64,000 nucleotides of DNA from Thalassotalea fonticola. Lineage in GTDB: Bacteria; Pseudomonadota; Gammaproteobacteria; Enterobacterales; Alteromonadaceae. Below, piece after piece: positions 19,605 through 30,600 of this stretch (positions are counted from its first letter, which is position 1; each line of letters opens with the position of its first letter). A program made the translations under genes and the position numbers. The notes under the pieces are model-generated. The model worked only from the letters and a program-made list of their open reading frames with translations. It ran no database searches and was not told the origin of the DNA. The stretch covers positions 1,736,001 through 1,800,000 of the forward strand of contig NZ_CP136600.1 in the NCBI RefSeq assembly GCF_032911225.1, read 5' to 3'.

Positions 19605-19758
19605 TTAAAACTTCCGATATACTATTTGTTAGACATTACATCTTATTAGGGGATAAATTATTATCATTTGATTACATTAAAAAATCTAAATTGTGACTTT
19701 TAAAATTATTTTTTAAATATTAAAAAAAACATAACTTGTATAGGGTCATTGTAATTAG

Positions 19759-20790
19759 TTATCTAAAGTATTCCTTAAGCGTGGTACTTAACCCCACTTC
19801 GATATGTTTGTGTGTAATAACTGAAACAAAAAAAGTTCCTAAAGTCGTTAACAATACCCCTAAAATAACAAGGTAATAATTATCTAGAATTGGTAGAAAT
19901 GACCAAATTAAAAATATAATTATTAAATGAGAAAGATAAACCGAATAAGATATTTCTCCCAAATAAATAAAGAACTTAATGATAGAGTTTTTTTTATTAA
20001 AAGTTTGTCCAAAAAATATAAATAGTAAAACTACATATGATGCTAATAGTAATTCTTTTACGAGGGGGTGCGAAACAACTTGCAGGAGTATAAATCCCAA
20101 AAGTAATAAAGTTAACTTAGTAAAGTAAGTTAACTTACTTGTTATGCCAAGTTTGTTTTCTAGATTAAAGGCAATGCCAAGAAGTATACCTAGCGAAAAT
20201 TCTATTAATTTATAATTCCCTGCAACCACCTCATAAATATTAACTTTGGTTATTTTATAAAGAACGGGAGAAAATGATAATACAAAAACAGCAATTGCTA
20301 ACTTAGAAAGAATTGAAAATGGTAAAAAAAGAATCAGAGTTAGTACCAAATAAAAAAACATTTCAAAATTAAGTGTCCATCCAACACTTAAAGTAGGAAA
20401 AAAACCTAGATCAGGTGATGGATTTTCATGAGTTATAAATAACAGTGATTTCAGTACACTTTCAATACTTGCATGTGAAGAGTTAATACTATCAAATATT
20501 ATCCCCATCAATAAAAATATTAAAGTATAAAAATAATAAGTAGGTGCTATTCTTACCAGTCTATTTTTAAAAAATGAAGCCGATGTTTGCTTTTTATTCT
20601 GTAACGAAATAGCCATTACCAGCCCGCTTATTACAAAGAAGATATCGACACCAAAATCACCATAATTAGAAAAAAAATCGCCTAAGAAGTTATTACTTTC
20701 AAATTTGTAAAAAATTTGCATAAAATGGTGATAAACAACAATTGAAGCGGCTAGCCCTCTTAAAATCTGAATTCCGTTAAGCTTATCCAT
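19759..20790 (-). CDS. Acyltransferase 3 family membrane protein
   Basis: A 343-residue protein with about ten membrane segments and the acyltransferase-3 motifs: GIQILRGLAASIVVYHHF with the active-site His, FGVDIFFVISGLVMA, and RLVRIAPTYYF. It lacks the SGNH extension of the other family member in this locus. It probably O- or N-acylates a sugar of the polymer at the inner membrane. Its start overlaps the wecE-like gene by 8 bases. Confidence 0.87.
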   Translation of the reverse strand: MDKLNGIQILRGLAASIVVYHHFMQIFYKFESNNFLGDFFSNYGDFGVDIFFVISGLVMAISLQNKKQTSASFFKNRLVRIAPTYYFYTLIFLLMGIIFDSINSSHASIESVLKSLLFITHENPSPDLGFFPTLSVGWTLNFEMFFYLVLTLILFLPFSILSKLAIAVFVLSFSPVLYKITKVNIYEVVAGNYKLIEFSLGILLGIAFNLENKLGITSKLTYFTKLTLLLLGFILLQVVSHPLVKELLLASYVVLLFIFFGQTFNKKNSIIKFFIYLGEISYSVYLSHLIIIFLIWSFLPILDNYYLVILGVLLTTLGTFFVSVITHKHIEVGLSTTLKEYFR

Positions 20791-21913
20791 AAAATTCTTT
20801 CACAATTCGGGCTACGTATTGGGCTTCTTCTAATCTTAAACCGAAAAACATTGGCAGTCGTAACAGTCTCTCACTTTCTTTAGTAGTGTAATTATCTTTA
20901 CCGCAAAATTCGCCAAACTTATTGCCCGCAAGTGATGTATGTAAAGGGACATAATGAAATGCAGAGATAATATCGTTCTGCCTCAAATAATTTATAAGTT
21001 TTGTCCTTGTCTCTAAATCTCTAACTTTTATATAATACATATGGGCATTATGTACACATTTACTTGGTATAGTAGGTAGCTCAATTACATTTTTTTTCAA
21101 AAGAGGCTTCAATATTCGATTATACTCATCCCACAAACGTAATCGATGTGTGTTAATAACGTCAGCTTTTTCCAATTGACCAAATAAGTACGCAGCTTGA
21201 ATATCTGAAGGTAAATAACTACTTCCTAAATCAACCCAAGAATATTTATCAACCATACCTCTAAAAAATGAACTTCGATTGGTTCCTTTTTCTCTTATAA
21301 TCTCAGCCCGCTCAATGTACTTCGGGTTATTTATTATTAGTATGCCCCCTTCTCCACCACTAGTATAATTTTTAGTTTCATGAAAACTGTAAGTTCCTAA
21401 ATGACCTATAGTCCCCAAAGGTTTACCTTTATATGTGGCCATCATTCCTTGGGCTGCATCTTCTATTACACATAAGTTATATTTATCTGCAATGGACATT
21501 ATCTTGTCCATTTCACATGCTACACCTGCGTAGTGTACAGGTACTATCGCCTTTGTTTTTGTTGTAATTGCTTTTTCTATAAGTTTTTCGTCAATATTCA
21601 TAGTATCTTGTCTAATATCAACAAATACAATTTTAGCTCCTCTCAAAACGAAAGCATTTGCAGTACTAACAAATGTATAACTCGGCATAATAACTTCATC
21701 ATTAGGCTTTATATCGATTAGCACCGCCGCCATTTCAAGAGCTTGTGTGCAATTAGGAGTAAGTAATGACTTAGCACACGATAATCTTTCATCAAACCAT
21801 TTGTGACACCGTTCTGAAAAACTTCCATCACCCGACATTTTGCCACTACGCATGGCCTCTAAAACATATTGGTCTTCATTAGTTGTATATGGAGGCTTAT
21901 TAAAAACAATCAT
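20783..21913 (-). CDS. wecE: dTDP-4-amino-4,6-dideoxygalactose transaminase
   Basis: A PLP enzyme that aminates dTDP-4-keto-6-deoxyglucose to dTDP-Fuc4N using glutamate. The PLP lysine is Lys181 in SFHETKNYTSGGEGG, and the N-terminus MIVFNKPPYTTNEDQY and CTQALEMAA motif match WecE/RffA closely. At 376 residues it is full length. Its neighbours supply the whole route: RmlA and RmlB make the substrate, the hexapeptide enzyme can acetylate the product, and the WecF-like protein can transfer the Fuc4NAc. The start overlaps the acetyltransferase stop by 4 bases. Confidence 0.9.
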   Translation of the reverse strand: MIVFNKPPYTTNEDQYVLEAMRSGKMSGDGSFSERCHKWFDERLSCAKSLLTPNCTQALEMAAVLIDIKPNDEVIMPSYTFVSTANAFVLRGAKIVFVDIRQDTMNIDEKLIEKAITTKTKAIVPVHYAGVACEMDKIMSIADKYNLCVIEDAAQGMMATYKGKPLGTIGHLGTYSFHETKNYTSGGEGGILIINNPKYIERAEIIREKGTNRSSFFRGMVDKYSWVDLGSSYLPSDIQAAYLFGQLEKADVINTHRLRLWDEYNRILKPLLKKNVIELPTIPSKCVHNAHMYYIKVRDLETRTKLINYLRQNDIISAFHYVPLHTSLAGNKFGEFCGKDNYTTKESERLLRLPMFFGLRLEEAQYVARIVKEFYG

Positions 21914-22470
21914 TTTATACTCTTTAAAAAACGTGACTCTAACTCAAGTAAGTCTTTCTTTCTTTCTTTCAAACGTCTAGAAGGTATGCCTACATAGATA
22001 CCCCATGGCTTAGTCGTCTTGTGAACAAGGGTCATTGAACCAATGGAACAACCTTCTTCAATAGTTACACCTGGAAAAACAACTGCATTACTACCGACAA
22101 TGACATGTTTACTAATCTTCACTGGTGCAAAAATCTCTTTCTTAAAGCAAGGATCTATTAAAGAGTTAACCATTGTTTCACCGCTATAATCATCTGTCTG
22201 TGAGAATATTTTCACACCATAAGCAAGCGTAGAAAAATCACTTAACTCAACACCTGGTTCCCCTCCTGCTATCAGGCACATAGGCGTAATATGTACAAAT
22301 TTTCCAATATTTACCTTGCCCGATACAATACAAAAATCATCAATTCTAGAGTAATCACCTATAGATATTTTATCAGGGTCGTAAATACTAGCTTTATCAC
22401 TAATTTTTACGTCTTTTCCCACATACTTAAACCCCATATTTTCTAATTGTTCATTATTAAAATATGCCAT
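21910..22470 (-). CDS. Hexapeptide-repeat acetyltransferase, probable dTDP-Fuc4N N-acetyltransferase
   Basis: A 186-residue left-handed beta-helix acyltransferase (IGDYSRIDDFCIVSGKVNIG, VIVGSNAVVFPGVTIEEGCSIG, ending WGIYVGIPSRRLKERKKDL). In Enterobacteriaceae the N-acetylation of dTDP-Fuc4N is done by the GNAT enzyme WecD. Here the gene between wecE and the wecF-like gene is of the hexapeptide class, so it may replace WecD (inference). I chose the ATG at 22470, which has GAGGA 5 nt upstream and lies 1 base after the previous stop. The upstream TTG at 22482 lacks such a site. Confidence 0.82.
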   Translation of the reverse strand: MAYFNNEQLENMGFKYVGKDVKISDKASIYDPDKISIGDYSRIDDFCIVSGKVNIGKFVHITPMCLIAGGEPGVELSDFSTLAYGVKIFSQTDDYSGETMVNSLIDPCFKKEIFAPVKISKHVIVGSNAVVFPGVTIEEGCSIGSMTLVHKTTKPWGIYVGIPSRRLKERKKDLLELESRFLKSIK

Positions 22471-22471
22471 T

Positions 22472-23545
22472 TTAATCCTCAAAAATATTCTGTAACTGTT
22501 TAACTAAATTTTTCTCTGAAAAATAGTTTTTAACATTTTTTTGATTTTTGTTTACCGTCAATTCATCACATAGACCAAGCTCAAACTCATTGAAATCAAA
22601 CACACTAATATCTAGTTCTTTAAACAGAGTAAATGGAGTAACATCATTTCTCATATAAACAGTTTTACCTTGTCCTAACAAAGTTATTGTATTACCCATT
22701 GCTTGTTGTCTTTTATGTGCAAAAATAGCGATATCAACCTCGGATAGTAATTTCAAATAATCTTCGAAAGGCATAAAAGTCATCAATGGTTTAAAACGAC
22801 CGGAAAACATTGAAATACCAAGTTCTGAAACATACTTAGCATATTTTTTTGAGCCATATGATAAGGGGCAAATAATTTCAAAATTTTGATCTTCTAGGCT
22901 AGATAATTTGTTAAATATTTCTGCATGAAGATTTGATATATCAGCTGAATTACCAACCAATATAGTCCTTATATTTGAATGTTTTTTGGGAAGTTGGAAT
23001 TCTTTATACAAATTACTTGGGTACATTATACATTCATGAAATTCACCTTTTGCATTATATAACTTTTGAGCAAGTTCGAAGTCTCCTCTCAAATATGTAA
23101 CATAGCCTTTGAATTTTCCTTTTACTTTTTTAGCAATAAATAAATTAATTCGAGCTTTTAATGATTTACTCTTTGAAAGTTGAGGAGCATAAAGATCTCC
23201 TCCCCACATAACCCAAAAGCATTTCTTTAAGAAATATTGATAAAAAAATAGAAAGCGAATTAAATTAATTGAAAATAAACCATGTATAATTACTTTATCC
23301 GCATGGCAAAAATGAGGTTTAATAAATTTAATAAGCCCCCAAATTTTTTTCGGTCCGATAAACTGGTTATTAATATTTATAACATTCTTAGCTTCTGGGA
23401 TAGGGTATTCTTCAGGTGATGCATCATTCAAATATATAAATGAATGACAATCCTTATTAAACTGTTGATTTATAAGATTATAAAAATGGTCTATGAATTT
23501 ATCATTACAAATAATGTGCAATATTTTATTTGCTGATCTTTTCAT
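22472..23545 (-). CDS. WecF-like Fuc4NAc transferase (GT56)
   Basis: The 357-residue protein matches the length and pattern of TDP-N-acetylfucosamine:lipid II Fuc4NAc transferase: N-terminal [19 protein letters not shown], the central [10 protein letters not shown], and late [16 protein letters not shown]. It is expected to transfer Fuc4NAc to an undecaprenyl-linked oligosaccharide at the inner membrane. In the enterobacterial common antigen pathway the acceptor is GlcNAc-ManNAcA-PP-undecaprenol. Here the HexNAc uronate from the TviB-like enzyme could form an equivalent acceptor (inference). It overlaps rmlA by 4 bases. Confidence 0.82.
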   Translation of the reverse strand: MKRSANKILHIICNDKFIDHFYNLINQQFNKDCHSFIYLNDASPEEYPIPEAKNVININNQFIGPKKIWGLIKFIKPHFCHADKVIIHGLFSINLIRFLFFYQYFLKKCFWVMWGGDLYAPQLSKSKSLKARINLFIAKKVKGKFKGYVTYLRGDFELAQKLYNAKGEFHECIMYPSNLYKEFQLPKKHSNIRTILVGNSADISNLHAEIFNKLSSLEDQNFEIICPLSYGSKKYAKYVSELGISMFSGRFKPLMTFMPFEDYLKLLSEVDIAIFAHKRQQAMGNTITLLGQGKTVYMRNDVTPFTLFKELDISVFDFNEFELGLCDELTVNKNQKNVKNYFSEKNLVKQLQNIFED

Positions 23546-24423
23546 CGGTACTTTACTAAGCTGAGTAAGTATTCACCATAAGTATTTTTCATAATTTGTT
23601 TAGCTGTAGATTTTATTTGTTCTTTGGTTAACCAACCTTGATTAAATGCAATTTCTTCAAGACAAGCTATCTTAAAACCTTGACGCTTTTCAATTGTTTG
23701 TACAAACTGTCCTGCATCCATTAAACTGTCATAAGTACCAGTATCTAACCACGCAAATCCCCTACCTAATAATTCAACATTTAGTTCACCACGTTTCAAG
23801 TATTCATTATTAACACATGTGATCTCTAACTCACCACGATTTGATGGTTTTATGGTTTTAGCTATTTCTACTACACTGTTATCATAAAAATATAAACCGG
23901 TTACAGCAAAATTTGATTTTGCTTTTAGTGGTTTCTCTTCAATAGAAATAGCTTTTTGATTTTCATCAAATTCAACCACACCAAAACGTTCTGGATCTTT
24001 TACTTGGTAACCAAATACAGTTGCACCACTTTCACGGCTAGCTGCATTAATTAGTAATGGAGAAAATCCCTGACCAAAGTAAATATTATCACCAAGAACT
24101 AGACAAACATTATCATCACCGATGAATTCTTCACCAATGATAAATGCTTGTGCTAAACCATCAGGACTTGGTTGTACTTTGTAGGTTAGTTCTATACCAA
24201 ACTGACTACCATCACCTAATAAGCGGATAAAGCCAGCTTGATCTTCAAGAGTAGTAATAATTAAGACTTCTCTAATACCAGCTAGCATTAATACCGATAA
24301 AGGATAAAAAATCATTGGCTTATCATAAACAGGTAAAAGCTGTTTAGAAATCCCTTTAGTTATTGGGTAAAGCCTTGTACCAGAACCACCAGCTAAGATA
24401 ATTCCTTTCGTATTTTTAGACAT
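23542..24423 (-). CDS. rmlA: Glucose-1-phosphate thymidylyltransferase
   Basis: The enzyme makes dTDP-glucose from glucose-1-phosphate and dTTP. The nucleotidyltransferase signature GGSGTR is at 12-17, followed by [20 protein letters not shown]; the internal VLGDNIYFG and the EEKP motif are present. At 293 residues it is full length. It lies 15 bases after rmlB and overlaps the WecF-like gene by 4 bases. Its product enters the dTDP-Fuc4N branch; no rmlC or rmlD is in the window, so rhamnose synthesis is not supported here. Confidence 0.93.
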   Translation of the reverse strand: MSKNTKGIILAGGSGTRLYPITKGISKQLLPVYDKPMIFYPLSVLMLAGIREVLIITTLEDQAGFIRLLGDGSQFGIELTYKVQPSPDGLAQAFIIGEEFIGDDNVCLVLGDNIYFGQGFSPLLINAASRESGATVFGYQVKDPERFGVVEFDENQKAISIEEKPLKAKSNFAVTGLYFYDNSVVEIAKTIKPSNRGELEITCVNNEYLKRGELNVELLGRGFAWLDTGTYDSLMDAGQFVQTIEKRQGFKIACLEEIAFNQGWLTKEQIKSTAKQIMKNTYGEYLLSLVKYR

Positions 24424-24438
24424 AAAATTACCTAAAGT

Positions 24439-25539
24439 TTAATTTCCAGAACCTAAGCGTTCCATAGAATAAGAGCCATCTAATACTCTCGACCACCAAG
24501 TTTTATTATTTAAATACCATAAAACTGTTTTACGAATGCCAGTTTCAAAGCTCTCGACTGGCTTCCAGCCGAGTTCTCTTTCAATCTTTGATGCGTCAAT
24601 GGCGTAACGTACGTCGTGGCCTGGGCGGTCTTTTACATAAGTGATTAAATCAGAATAGCTTTGAATAGATCCTGAAATAAATTCAGGAAGTGATTGAATG
24701 GTTAAATTTGAACTAATTGGAACTAGCTCTTCTAGAAGTTGGCAGATTGTTGTTACTACATCAATATTCGCTTTTTCATTATGACCACCAACGTTGTAGG
24801 TTTCGCCTACCTTGCCTTGTGTTGCAACTAGATACAAAGCTCTTGCGTGATCTTCTACAAATAGCCAATCCCTTATTTGTTGACCATTGCCATATACAGG
24901 TAACGGTTTACCTTCAAGGGCATTTAATATCATTAAAGGAATAAGCTTTTCAGGAAAATGGTATGGCCCATAGTTGTTTGAACAATTTGTTACCACAGCT
25001 GGTAAACCAAATGTTCTGAGCCAAGCTCTAACTAAATGGTCACTTGATGCTTTTGATGCTGAATAAGGTGAGCTTGGCGCGTATGATGTTTCTTCAGTAA
25101 ACAAATCTTCTGGGCCTTCCAAATCACCATATACCTCATCTGTAGAAATATGATGAAACTTAAAGGTAGACTTTTTATCACCTTCTAAAGCCATCCAATA
25201 TTTACGGCTTTCTTCAAGTAACGTATAAGTGCCAATAATGTTGGTTTCGATAAACTCTTTCGGACCATCAATTGAACGATCAACATGACTTTCAGCAGCT
25301 AGGTGCATCACAACATCAGGTTGGTGTTCATTAAAAATTTGTTCAATAGATTTAGCATCACAGATATCAGTTTGTGAAAATGCATATCTGGGATCACTTT
25401 CGACTTTATACAGCGACTCTAAATTACCCGCGTAAGTCAGTTTATCTACATTGACCACACTATCTTGGGTATTTTGAATAATGTGGCGTATTACGGCTGA
25501 GCCTATAAAGCCTGCACCGCCAGTTACTAATATCTTCAT
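24439..25539 (-). CDS. rmlB: dTDP-glucose 4,6-dehydratase
   Basis: A short-chain dehydrogenase family enzyme that converts dTDP-glucose to dTDP-4-keto-6-deoxyglucose. The NAD-binding GGAGFIGS is at 7-14. The dehydratase signature STDEVYG is at 132-138 (Thr133, Asp134, Glu135), and YSASK (Tyr159, Lys163) forms the catalytic pair. It is 366 residues long, complete, and sits 3 bases after the tviC-like gene. It feeds the WecE aminotransferase. Confidence 0.94.
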   Translation of the reverse strand: MKILVTGGAGFIGSAVIRHIIQNTQDSVVNVDKLTYAGNLESLYKVESDPRYAFSQTDICDAKSIEQIFNEHQPDVVMHLAAESHVDRSIDGPKEFIETNIIGTYTLLEESRKYWMALEGDKKSTFKFHHISTDEVYGDLEGPEDLFTEETSYAPSSPYSASKASSDHLVRAWLRTFGLPAVVTNCSNNYGPYHFPEKLIPLMILNALEGKPLPVYGNGQQIRDWLFVEDHARALYLVATQGKVGETYNVGGHNEKANIDVVTTICQLLEELVPISSNLTIQSLPEFISGSIQSYSDLITYVKDRPGHDVRYAIDASKIERELGWKPVESFETGIRKTVLWYLNNKTWWSRVLDGSYSMERLGSGN

Positions 25540-25542
25540 TAC

Positions 25543-26574
25543 TTATGATTGCTTATTTAAAAATTCAATATACCAAGGCATAGCCTTGTCGATACCTTCT
25601 TGGATCCTAAACTCTGGTTCATAGCCTAGTAATGTTTTAGCTTTTGAAATATCAGCTTGAGAATGCCTTACATCCCCAGCTCTGAATTCTCTGTTAGTAG
25701 GTTTTGAATCACAATTGACATTGTTTGCATTTAACGAGTCTTGAATACTGTCATATAACTTATTCAAGGTGGTTCTGTCACCTACCGCAACATTAAATAC
25801 GTTATTTTTTGATTCATCGTTTGCAGTTGCGGCAAGTATATTCATTTGGACTGTATTTTCAATGAAACAAAAATCGCGGCTTGTTTCACCATCGCCATTA
25901 ATAAATACCTCTTCATTGTTAATCATGTCAGCGGTCCATTTGGGAATAACCGCAGCATAAGCGCCATTTGGGTCTTGGCGTTTTCCAAATACGTTGAAGT
26001 ATCGAAGACCAATTATATTGAAGTTATATGTTCTGGCGAATACATCAGCGTATAACTCATTTACATATTTAGTAACTGCATACGGAGATAATGGATTACC
26101 AATGTTTTCTTCTACTTTAGGAAGTGCAGGATGATCACCATAAGTTGAACTTGATGCAGCGTAGGTAAAGCTCTTGACTTGTTCATCACGTGCTGCAACT
26201 AGGACATTTAGAAAACCCGATATGTTTACGTCATTAGTTGTAGCAGGATCGTTAATAGAACGTGGTACAGAACCTAATGCCGCTTGGTGCAATACATAAT
26301 CAACACCACTTACTGCTTTTTTACATATTCCGGCATTACGTATATCACCTTCAATAAAGTTAAAACGAGACCATTGCTCTTGGCTAACTTCACCTTGTAC
26401 TTCATCAAGGTTATGTTGGTGCCCTGTTGCGAAGTTGTCTAAGCCTACTACGGTTTGGTTTAGCTTTAAAAGATGTTCGAGAAGGTTTGAGCCAATAAAG
26501 CCGGCTACGCCAGTTACTAACCAGGTTTTAGGTTTTTCTAGTAGGTCTTTTTTTACTTGATCGTATTTAGTCAT
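25543..26574 (-). CDS. UDP-N-acetylglucosamine 4-epimerase (TviC/WbpP-like)
   Basis: A 343-residue extended SDR enzyme of the WbpP/TviC type, interconverting UDP-GlcNAc and UDP-GalNAc or their uronates. GVAGFIGS lies at 22-29 behind the family's characteristic N-terminal extension, and the catalytic YAVTK is at Tyr165 and Lys169. SYATSST-type serines appear in AASSSTYG (139-146). It pairs with the adjacent TviB-like dehydrogenase as in Vi antigen and Pseudomonas O6 loci, giving a HexNAc uronate. A repeat-containing 112-base gap separates the two genes. Confidence 0.88.
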   Translation of the reverse strand: MTKYDQVKKDLLEKPKTWLVTGVAGFIGSNLLEHLLKLNQTVVGLDNFATGHQHNLDEVQGEVSQEQWSRFNFIEGDIRNAGICKKAVSGVDYVLHQAALGSVPRSINDPATTNDVNISGFLNVLVAARDEQVKSFTYAASSSTYGDHPALPKVEENIGNPLSPYAVTKYVNELYADVFARTYNFNIIGLRYFNVFGKRQDPNGAYAAVIPKWTADMINNEEVFINGDGETSRDFCFIENTVQMNILAATANDESKNNVFNVAVGDRTTLNKLYDSIQDSLNANNVNCDSKPTNREFRAGDVRHSQADISKAKTLLGYEPEFRIQEGIDKAMPWYIEFLNKQS

Positions 26575-26588
26575 AATAGTTTTCTATG

Positions 26589-26662
26589 GATTCCCGCCTT
26601 CGCGGGAACGACGATAATAATGTTATTGTGATGTTGTAGATTCCCGCATTCGCGGTAATGAC
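26589..26662. repeat. Two palindromic REP-like repeats between tviB- and tviC-like genes
   Basis: Two copies of GATTCCCGCnTTCGCGGnAA-type hairpins lie at 26589-26612 and 26639-26662, both inside the operon. The same family occurs at 28194, 33628, 37.4-38.1, 44.1-44.9, 53-54 and 62-63 kb. Confidence 0.8.
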
Positions 26663-26686
26663 GATAATATAGAGTAATGAAATACT

Positions 26687-27967
26687 TTATAGTCTTAGGT
26701 CTACGGCTTCTTTTGGTAATACGTATTTTAAGTCGTAAACAATGCTATCTGGTTTGCCTAGTGCACGAATTGCTTCTGGGCCCATTACTTTAAATTCGTT
26801 ATGAGCAACAGCTAAAACTACTGCATCGTACTTTCCATTCTCAGCGGAAGATATTGTTGATAAGCCGTATTCACGTTCGGCTTCTTCTGAAGAACACCAA
26901 GGTTCAAGAATATCAACATTTATGTTGTATTCCTTTAATTCAGAAACTATATCGACGACCTTTGTGTTACGTAAGTCTGGACAGTTTTCTTTGAACGTTA
27001 ACCCCATGACTAAAACGTTGGCACCTTTGATTCGAGTGCCTTTTTTCACCATACTTTTCACAAGTTGAGAAACGACATATTCGCCCATGTTATCGTTTAA
27101 ACGACGACCAGCCAAAATCATTTCAGGATTGTAACCGATGCTTTGAGCTTTATGCGTTAAGTAGTATGGATCAACACCGATACAGTGCCCGCCAACAAGC
27201 CCTGGTCGGAAAGGTAAAAAGTTCCATTTTGTCCCTGCCGCTTCTAGCACTTCTAATGTATCAATACCTAACTTATTAAAGATCAGTGCTAATTCATTGA
27301 TTAAGGCAATATTGACATCGCGTTGAGTATTTTCAATAACCTTTGCAGCTTCTGCAACTTTAATACTAGCTGCTTTATGGGTGCCAACCGTAATGATAGT
27401 ATTGTATAAGTCATCTACAAATGTTGCGACTTCAGGAGTAGAGCCTGAAGTCACCTTTTTAATATTAGTAACACGGTGTTCTTTATCTCCAGGATTGATT
27501 CGTTCAGGAGAATAACCAGCGAAGAAATCTTTATTAAATGTTAAACCTGATACACGCTCAACTACTGGAATACAGTCTTCTTCTGTAGCCCCAGGATATA
27601 CTGTTGATTCGTAAATAAGTACATCACCTTTAGAGACGACTTTACCTAACATTTCACTAGCCTTGATCAGCGGTGTTAGGTCTGGGTTTTTGTATTCATC
27701 GATTGGCGTTGGAACCGTCACAATGTAAATGTTACATGCTTTTAAATCATCGACGTTAGCCGAGTAAGAAATGTGTTTTGATTCTGCTAACTCTTCAGGA
27801 CTCACTTCTAACGTTGAATCTTGGCCTGCGTTTAATTCAGCAATGCGGTCTTCGTTAATATCGAAACCTAACGTTGGCATTTTTTTACCAAACTCTACCG
27901 CTAATGGTAAGCCAACATAGCCTTGACCGATGACTGCAATTTTTACATTGTCTAATGAAAAACTCAT
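26687..27967 (-). CDS. UDP-N-acetyl-D-glucosamine/galactosamine 6-dehydrogenase (TviB-like)
   Basis: A 426-residue nucleotide-sugar dehydrogenase of the TviB/WbpA branch. The Rossmann motif GQGYVGLP is near residues 14-21, [16 protein letters not shown] is characteristic of the branch, and the catalytic Cys262 is in [12 protein letters not shown]. It oxidises UDP-HexNAc to UDP-HexNAcA, a building block of acidic surface polymers. With the separate short Ugd at the far end, the locus has two different uronate routes. Confidence 0.9.
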   Translation of the reverse strand: MSFSLDNVKIAVIGQGYVGLPLAVEFGKKMPTLGFDINEDRIAELNAGQDSTLEVSPEELAESKHISYSANVDDLKACNIYIVTVPTPIDEYKNPDLTPLIKASEMLGKVVSKGDVLIYESTVYPGATEEDCIPVVERVSGLTFNKDFFAGYSPERINPGDKEHRVTNIKKVTSGSTPEVATFVDDLYNTIITVGTHKAASIKVAEAAKVIENTQRDVNIALINELALIFNKLGIDTLEVLEAAGTKWNFLPFRPGLVGGHCIGVDPYYLTHKAQSIGYNPEMILAGRRLNDNMGEYVVSQLVKSMVKKGTRIKGANVLVMGLTFKENCPDLRNTKVVDIVSELKEYNINVDILEPWCSSEEAEREYGLSTISSAENGKYDAVVLAVAHNEFKVMGPEAIRALGKPDSIVYDLKYVLPKEAVDLRL

Positions 27968-28193
27968 GTAGTTTTCCTTTACTTTTATTTATTAATTTGA
28001 ATTTTTTTTGGTTGCGTGAATTTGAAATTCACACGATTTTCTTTCGAAATAAAACATGAATAAACTCATGTTAAATGGTCAGTAATTTATTCAGGCCTTA
28101 GTCAGTTTTCTGTTTGATTTAGCCAATTTTAGGTCCCGTATCAAGTACGGAATGATGATTTATATTTTCTTAGATATGGTTTGAAGGTCTTTA

Positions 28194-28217
28194 GATTCCC
28201 GCCTTCGCGGGAATGAC
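28194..28217. repeat. Palindromic REP-like repeat
   Basis: One GATTCCCGCCTTCGCGGGAA-type hairpin followed by TGAC lies in the 296-base gap between wzc and the tviB-like gene. The rest of that gap is AT-rich, without a recognisable gene. Confidence 0.8.
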
Positions 28218-28263
28218 AAAACACGCGAGAGAATTTCTTGCCAATAGGTTTCCCTATTAGGAC

Positions 28264-30507
28264 CTATTTATACTCGTACCCATAGTTGTAATAGCCATAA
28301 TCACTGGCGCGTTTTTCAACCGCATTGAAGATCAGGCCTTTAATTTCGACACCATTGAGATCGAATCGGTTAACCGAAGTGATTATTTCTTTTAACGGGC
28401 TCATGTCGTATCTAGCGAGCATTAACGACGTACCGGCATGGTTACCAATAATAGCACCATCGGTTACCGCAAGAATTGGCGGTGTGTCTATTATGATCAA
28501 ATCATACTCTGTTGTTACTTGCGCAATAAACTTAGTAAAGCGCTCACTCATTAATAGCTCTGAAGGGTTCGGTGGTATTTGCCCACGGGTAACCAAGCTT
28601 AAGTTGTCAATGCGGGTTTGTTTGATAACATCGCTCAACTCAATATCACCAATTAAATGTTCCGATAAGCCATTGTCGCTGGCGACGTTAAATATTTTTT
28701 GCAGATAGCCTTTACGCATATCTCCATCGACCAATAACACTTTTTGGCCGGTTTGTGCTATTACGGTGGCAAGATTGGCAGAGATAAACGATTTGCCCAC
28801 CTCTGGGCTTGCCCCTGAGATCATTACCACATTATTTTTCGCTTCTAACATGGCAAAGTGCAAGCTGGTGCGTAACGAGCGTAAAGCCTCTATGGTCATA
28901 TCAGCGGGGTTTACTTGTGCTAATAACTCTAAGTTGGGTTTATTGCGCTTATTACGTTGCACTTTTTCTTTGAGTTTAGATAGTTGGCTGCGTTTAAGGT
29001 GATCTTCACTTAACGGAACAGTGGCGTACACAGTTAGGCCAACGTCTTCAAAGTCTTGTGGGTTAGTAACACCGCGATGAAACGCTGCTTTAAGAATAAC
29101 AAAGGCAACTGCTAAAAAACCACCCAGCATAGTGATGATGATCACAATTATCGGTTTTTTCGGTTTGATTGGAAAACGGCCAACGGCAGCATAATCGACA
29201 ATATTAATATTACCCACGGTACTGGCTTTTACAACGTTAAGCTCTTGTGCCTTGTTTAATAAGGCAAGGTAGATTTGTTGGTTAACTTCTACATCGCGCG
29301 CCATGCGCAATATTTTCTGCTGCGCTTTCGGTAAACCTTTAATCGAGTTATTGATTTTTTGTTTTTGTTGCTCTAAATCACGCTGTTTAGTGATTAAGGA
29401 TACATACTTAGGGTGCTCTTTGGTGAACTTTTGGCTTATGTCCACTTCTAAAAACGATAATTCATGCAGCTTAGTGTCAATAACAACCAGTTGCTCTAAC
29501 ACCGACTCAGTTTCAAGGGTAAGATCCACTGAGTCATTTTCTAAGCGGTATTGATTTAATGCTTGTTCGGCCGCCATTTGTTTACCATCAACTTTAGGCA
29601 ATTCGGCCGTTAGAAACGCAATCGACTTCTCTACTTCTTGCGACATGCGTTGGATATTTTGTAATAAAAAGCCTTCGGCAATGGAGTTTAATATTTTTTT
29701 AATTTTATCTGGGTTTTCACCTTCAAGCGTTAGCGTTAATACCCCAGTGTCTTTACCCAAACCTTGCTCTTTTATCATTTTTTTAAGCGCTAGGATCACA
29801 TCTTCTTTAAAATGTTTGCCTACGACAAAGGCGGTATTTTTTTCAGCGCTAATCTCTGTCACCAATATTTCAATGGTTTGATCTTCATTAGTCGCAAATT
29901 TGTTTATTTCACCCGTTAATACTAAATGTTCATCGCGCATTAATTGATACTGGTTATTGCCTAAATACACCAGAGTAAGCATTACTCCACGTAACGATGC
30001 CGGAATGGTTAATTTACTCACTTTGATGGTTTCGCCGCCCCAGGCGTATGAATCGGAGAAAAACAGCGAATACCATGGGTGATTAAAACCATTACTGTTA
30101 AACCGTCTGGCCGCCATTTTTCCTAAACTGTAAAACTGTTTTGGTTTAGCAACCATATCTAACTTTAATTCGTCAACGGCGTAACTTATAACCTTTCTAG
30201 ATTTAAGTAATACTAACTCGGTAGCAGCATCGTTATTGCCGGCACCAAAAATTTCTTCAAAATCGCCTAAGCCAGGTACAGCAGACGATTTTTTCTCAAT
30301 TTGGATCAATGAGTCCGCTTGATAAATAGGCGTTTGTAACAAGGCAAACACAATGCCTATAACGGCAAAAACACCAGTAACGCTAGCGATCAAAAATTTA
30401 CTTTCTAACAGCAAGTTGAAGTAACGGCTAAAATCGATGTCGTCGGCGGCGTTGTCGGTGTCTGCACTTTGTTGTGCTATTCGAGTTTTATTTAATTTTT
30501 CGGTCAT
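28264..30507 (-). CDS. wzc: Polysaccharide copolymerase / BY-type tyrosine autokinase (Wzc)
   Basis: The 747-residue protein spans the inner membrane. An N-terminal Wzz domain with a first hydrophobic segment (about residues 35-55) is followed by a long periplasmic coiled-coil region and a second membrane segment near 455. The cytoplasmic C-terminus is a bacterial tyrosine kinase, with Walker A GASPEVGKS at 565-573, the LLVDGDMRKG Walker A' and IIIDTPP Walker B. It ends in a Tyr cluster (DYGYYNYGYEYK), the autophosphorylation sites that control polymer length. Its partner phosphatase Wzb and the pore Wza are encoded upstream. Confidence 0.93.
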   Translation of the reverse strand: MTEKLNKTRIAQQSADTDNAADDIDFSRYFNLLLESKFLIASVTGVFAVIGIVFALLQTPIYQADSLIQIEKKSSAVPGLGDFEEIFGAGNNDAATELVLLKSRKVISYAVDELKLDMVAKPKQFYSLGKMAARRFNSNGFNHPWYSLFFSDSYAWGGETIKVSKLTIPASLRGVMLTLVYLGNNQYQLMRDEHLVLTGEINKFATNEDQTIEILVTEISAEKNTAFVVGKHFKEDVILALKKMIKEQGLGKDTGVLTLTLEGENPDKIKKILNSIAEGFLLQNIQRMSQEVEKSIAFLTAELPKVDGKQMAAEQALNQYRLENDSVDLTLETESVLEQLVVIDTKLHELSFLEVDISQKFTKEHPKYVSLITKQRDLEQQKQKINNSIKGLPKAQQKILRMARDVEVNQQIYLALLNKAQELNVVKASTVGNINIVDYAAVGRFPIKPKKPIIVIIITMLGGFLAVAFVILKAAFHRGVTNPQDFEDVGLTVYATVPLSEDHLKRSQLSKLKEKVQRNKRNKPNLELLAQVNPADMTIEALRSLRTSLHFAMLEAKNNVVMISGASPEVGKSFISANLATVIAQTGQKVLLVDGDMRKGYLQKIFNVASDNGLSEHLIGDIELSDVIKQTRIDNLSLVTRGQIPPNPSELLMSERFTKFIAQVTTEYDLIIIDTPPILAVTDGAIIGNHAGTSLMLARYDMSPLKEIITSVNRFDLNGVEIKGLIFNAVEKRASDYGYYNYGYEYK

Positions 30508-30515
30508 AGGTTTTA

Positions 30516-30600
30516 GGAACGAGGAACGAGGAACTAGGAACGAGGGGCTATATTAGTAAGCTTCGTTCAGTTTTCTGGCTCTGTTCACCTTTAATTAGTT
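30516..30600. repeat. GGAACGA-rich repeat, copy 1
   Basis: Three or four GGAACGAG heptamers are followed by a TTTTCTGG...CTGTTC segment. Related, better-matched copies lie at 31214-31295 and 31775-31860. The remainder of the 272-base gap up to wzb holds more scattered GGAACGAG or GGAACTG words and no gene. Confidence 0.65.

Noticed and set aside
23542..25539. Rhamnose (rml) operon
   Set aside because: Only rmlA and rmlB are present; rmlC and rmlD are absent and wecE plus a WecF-like gene point to Fuc4NAc instead.
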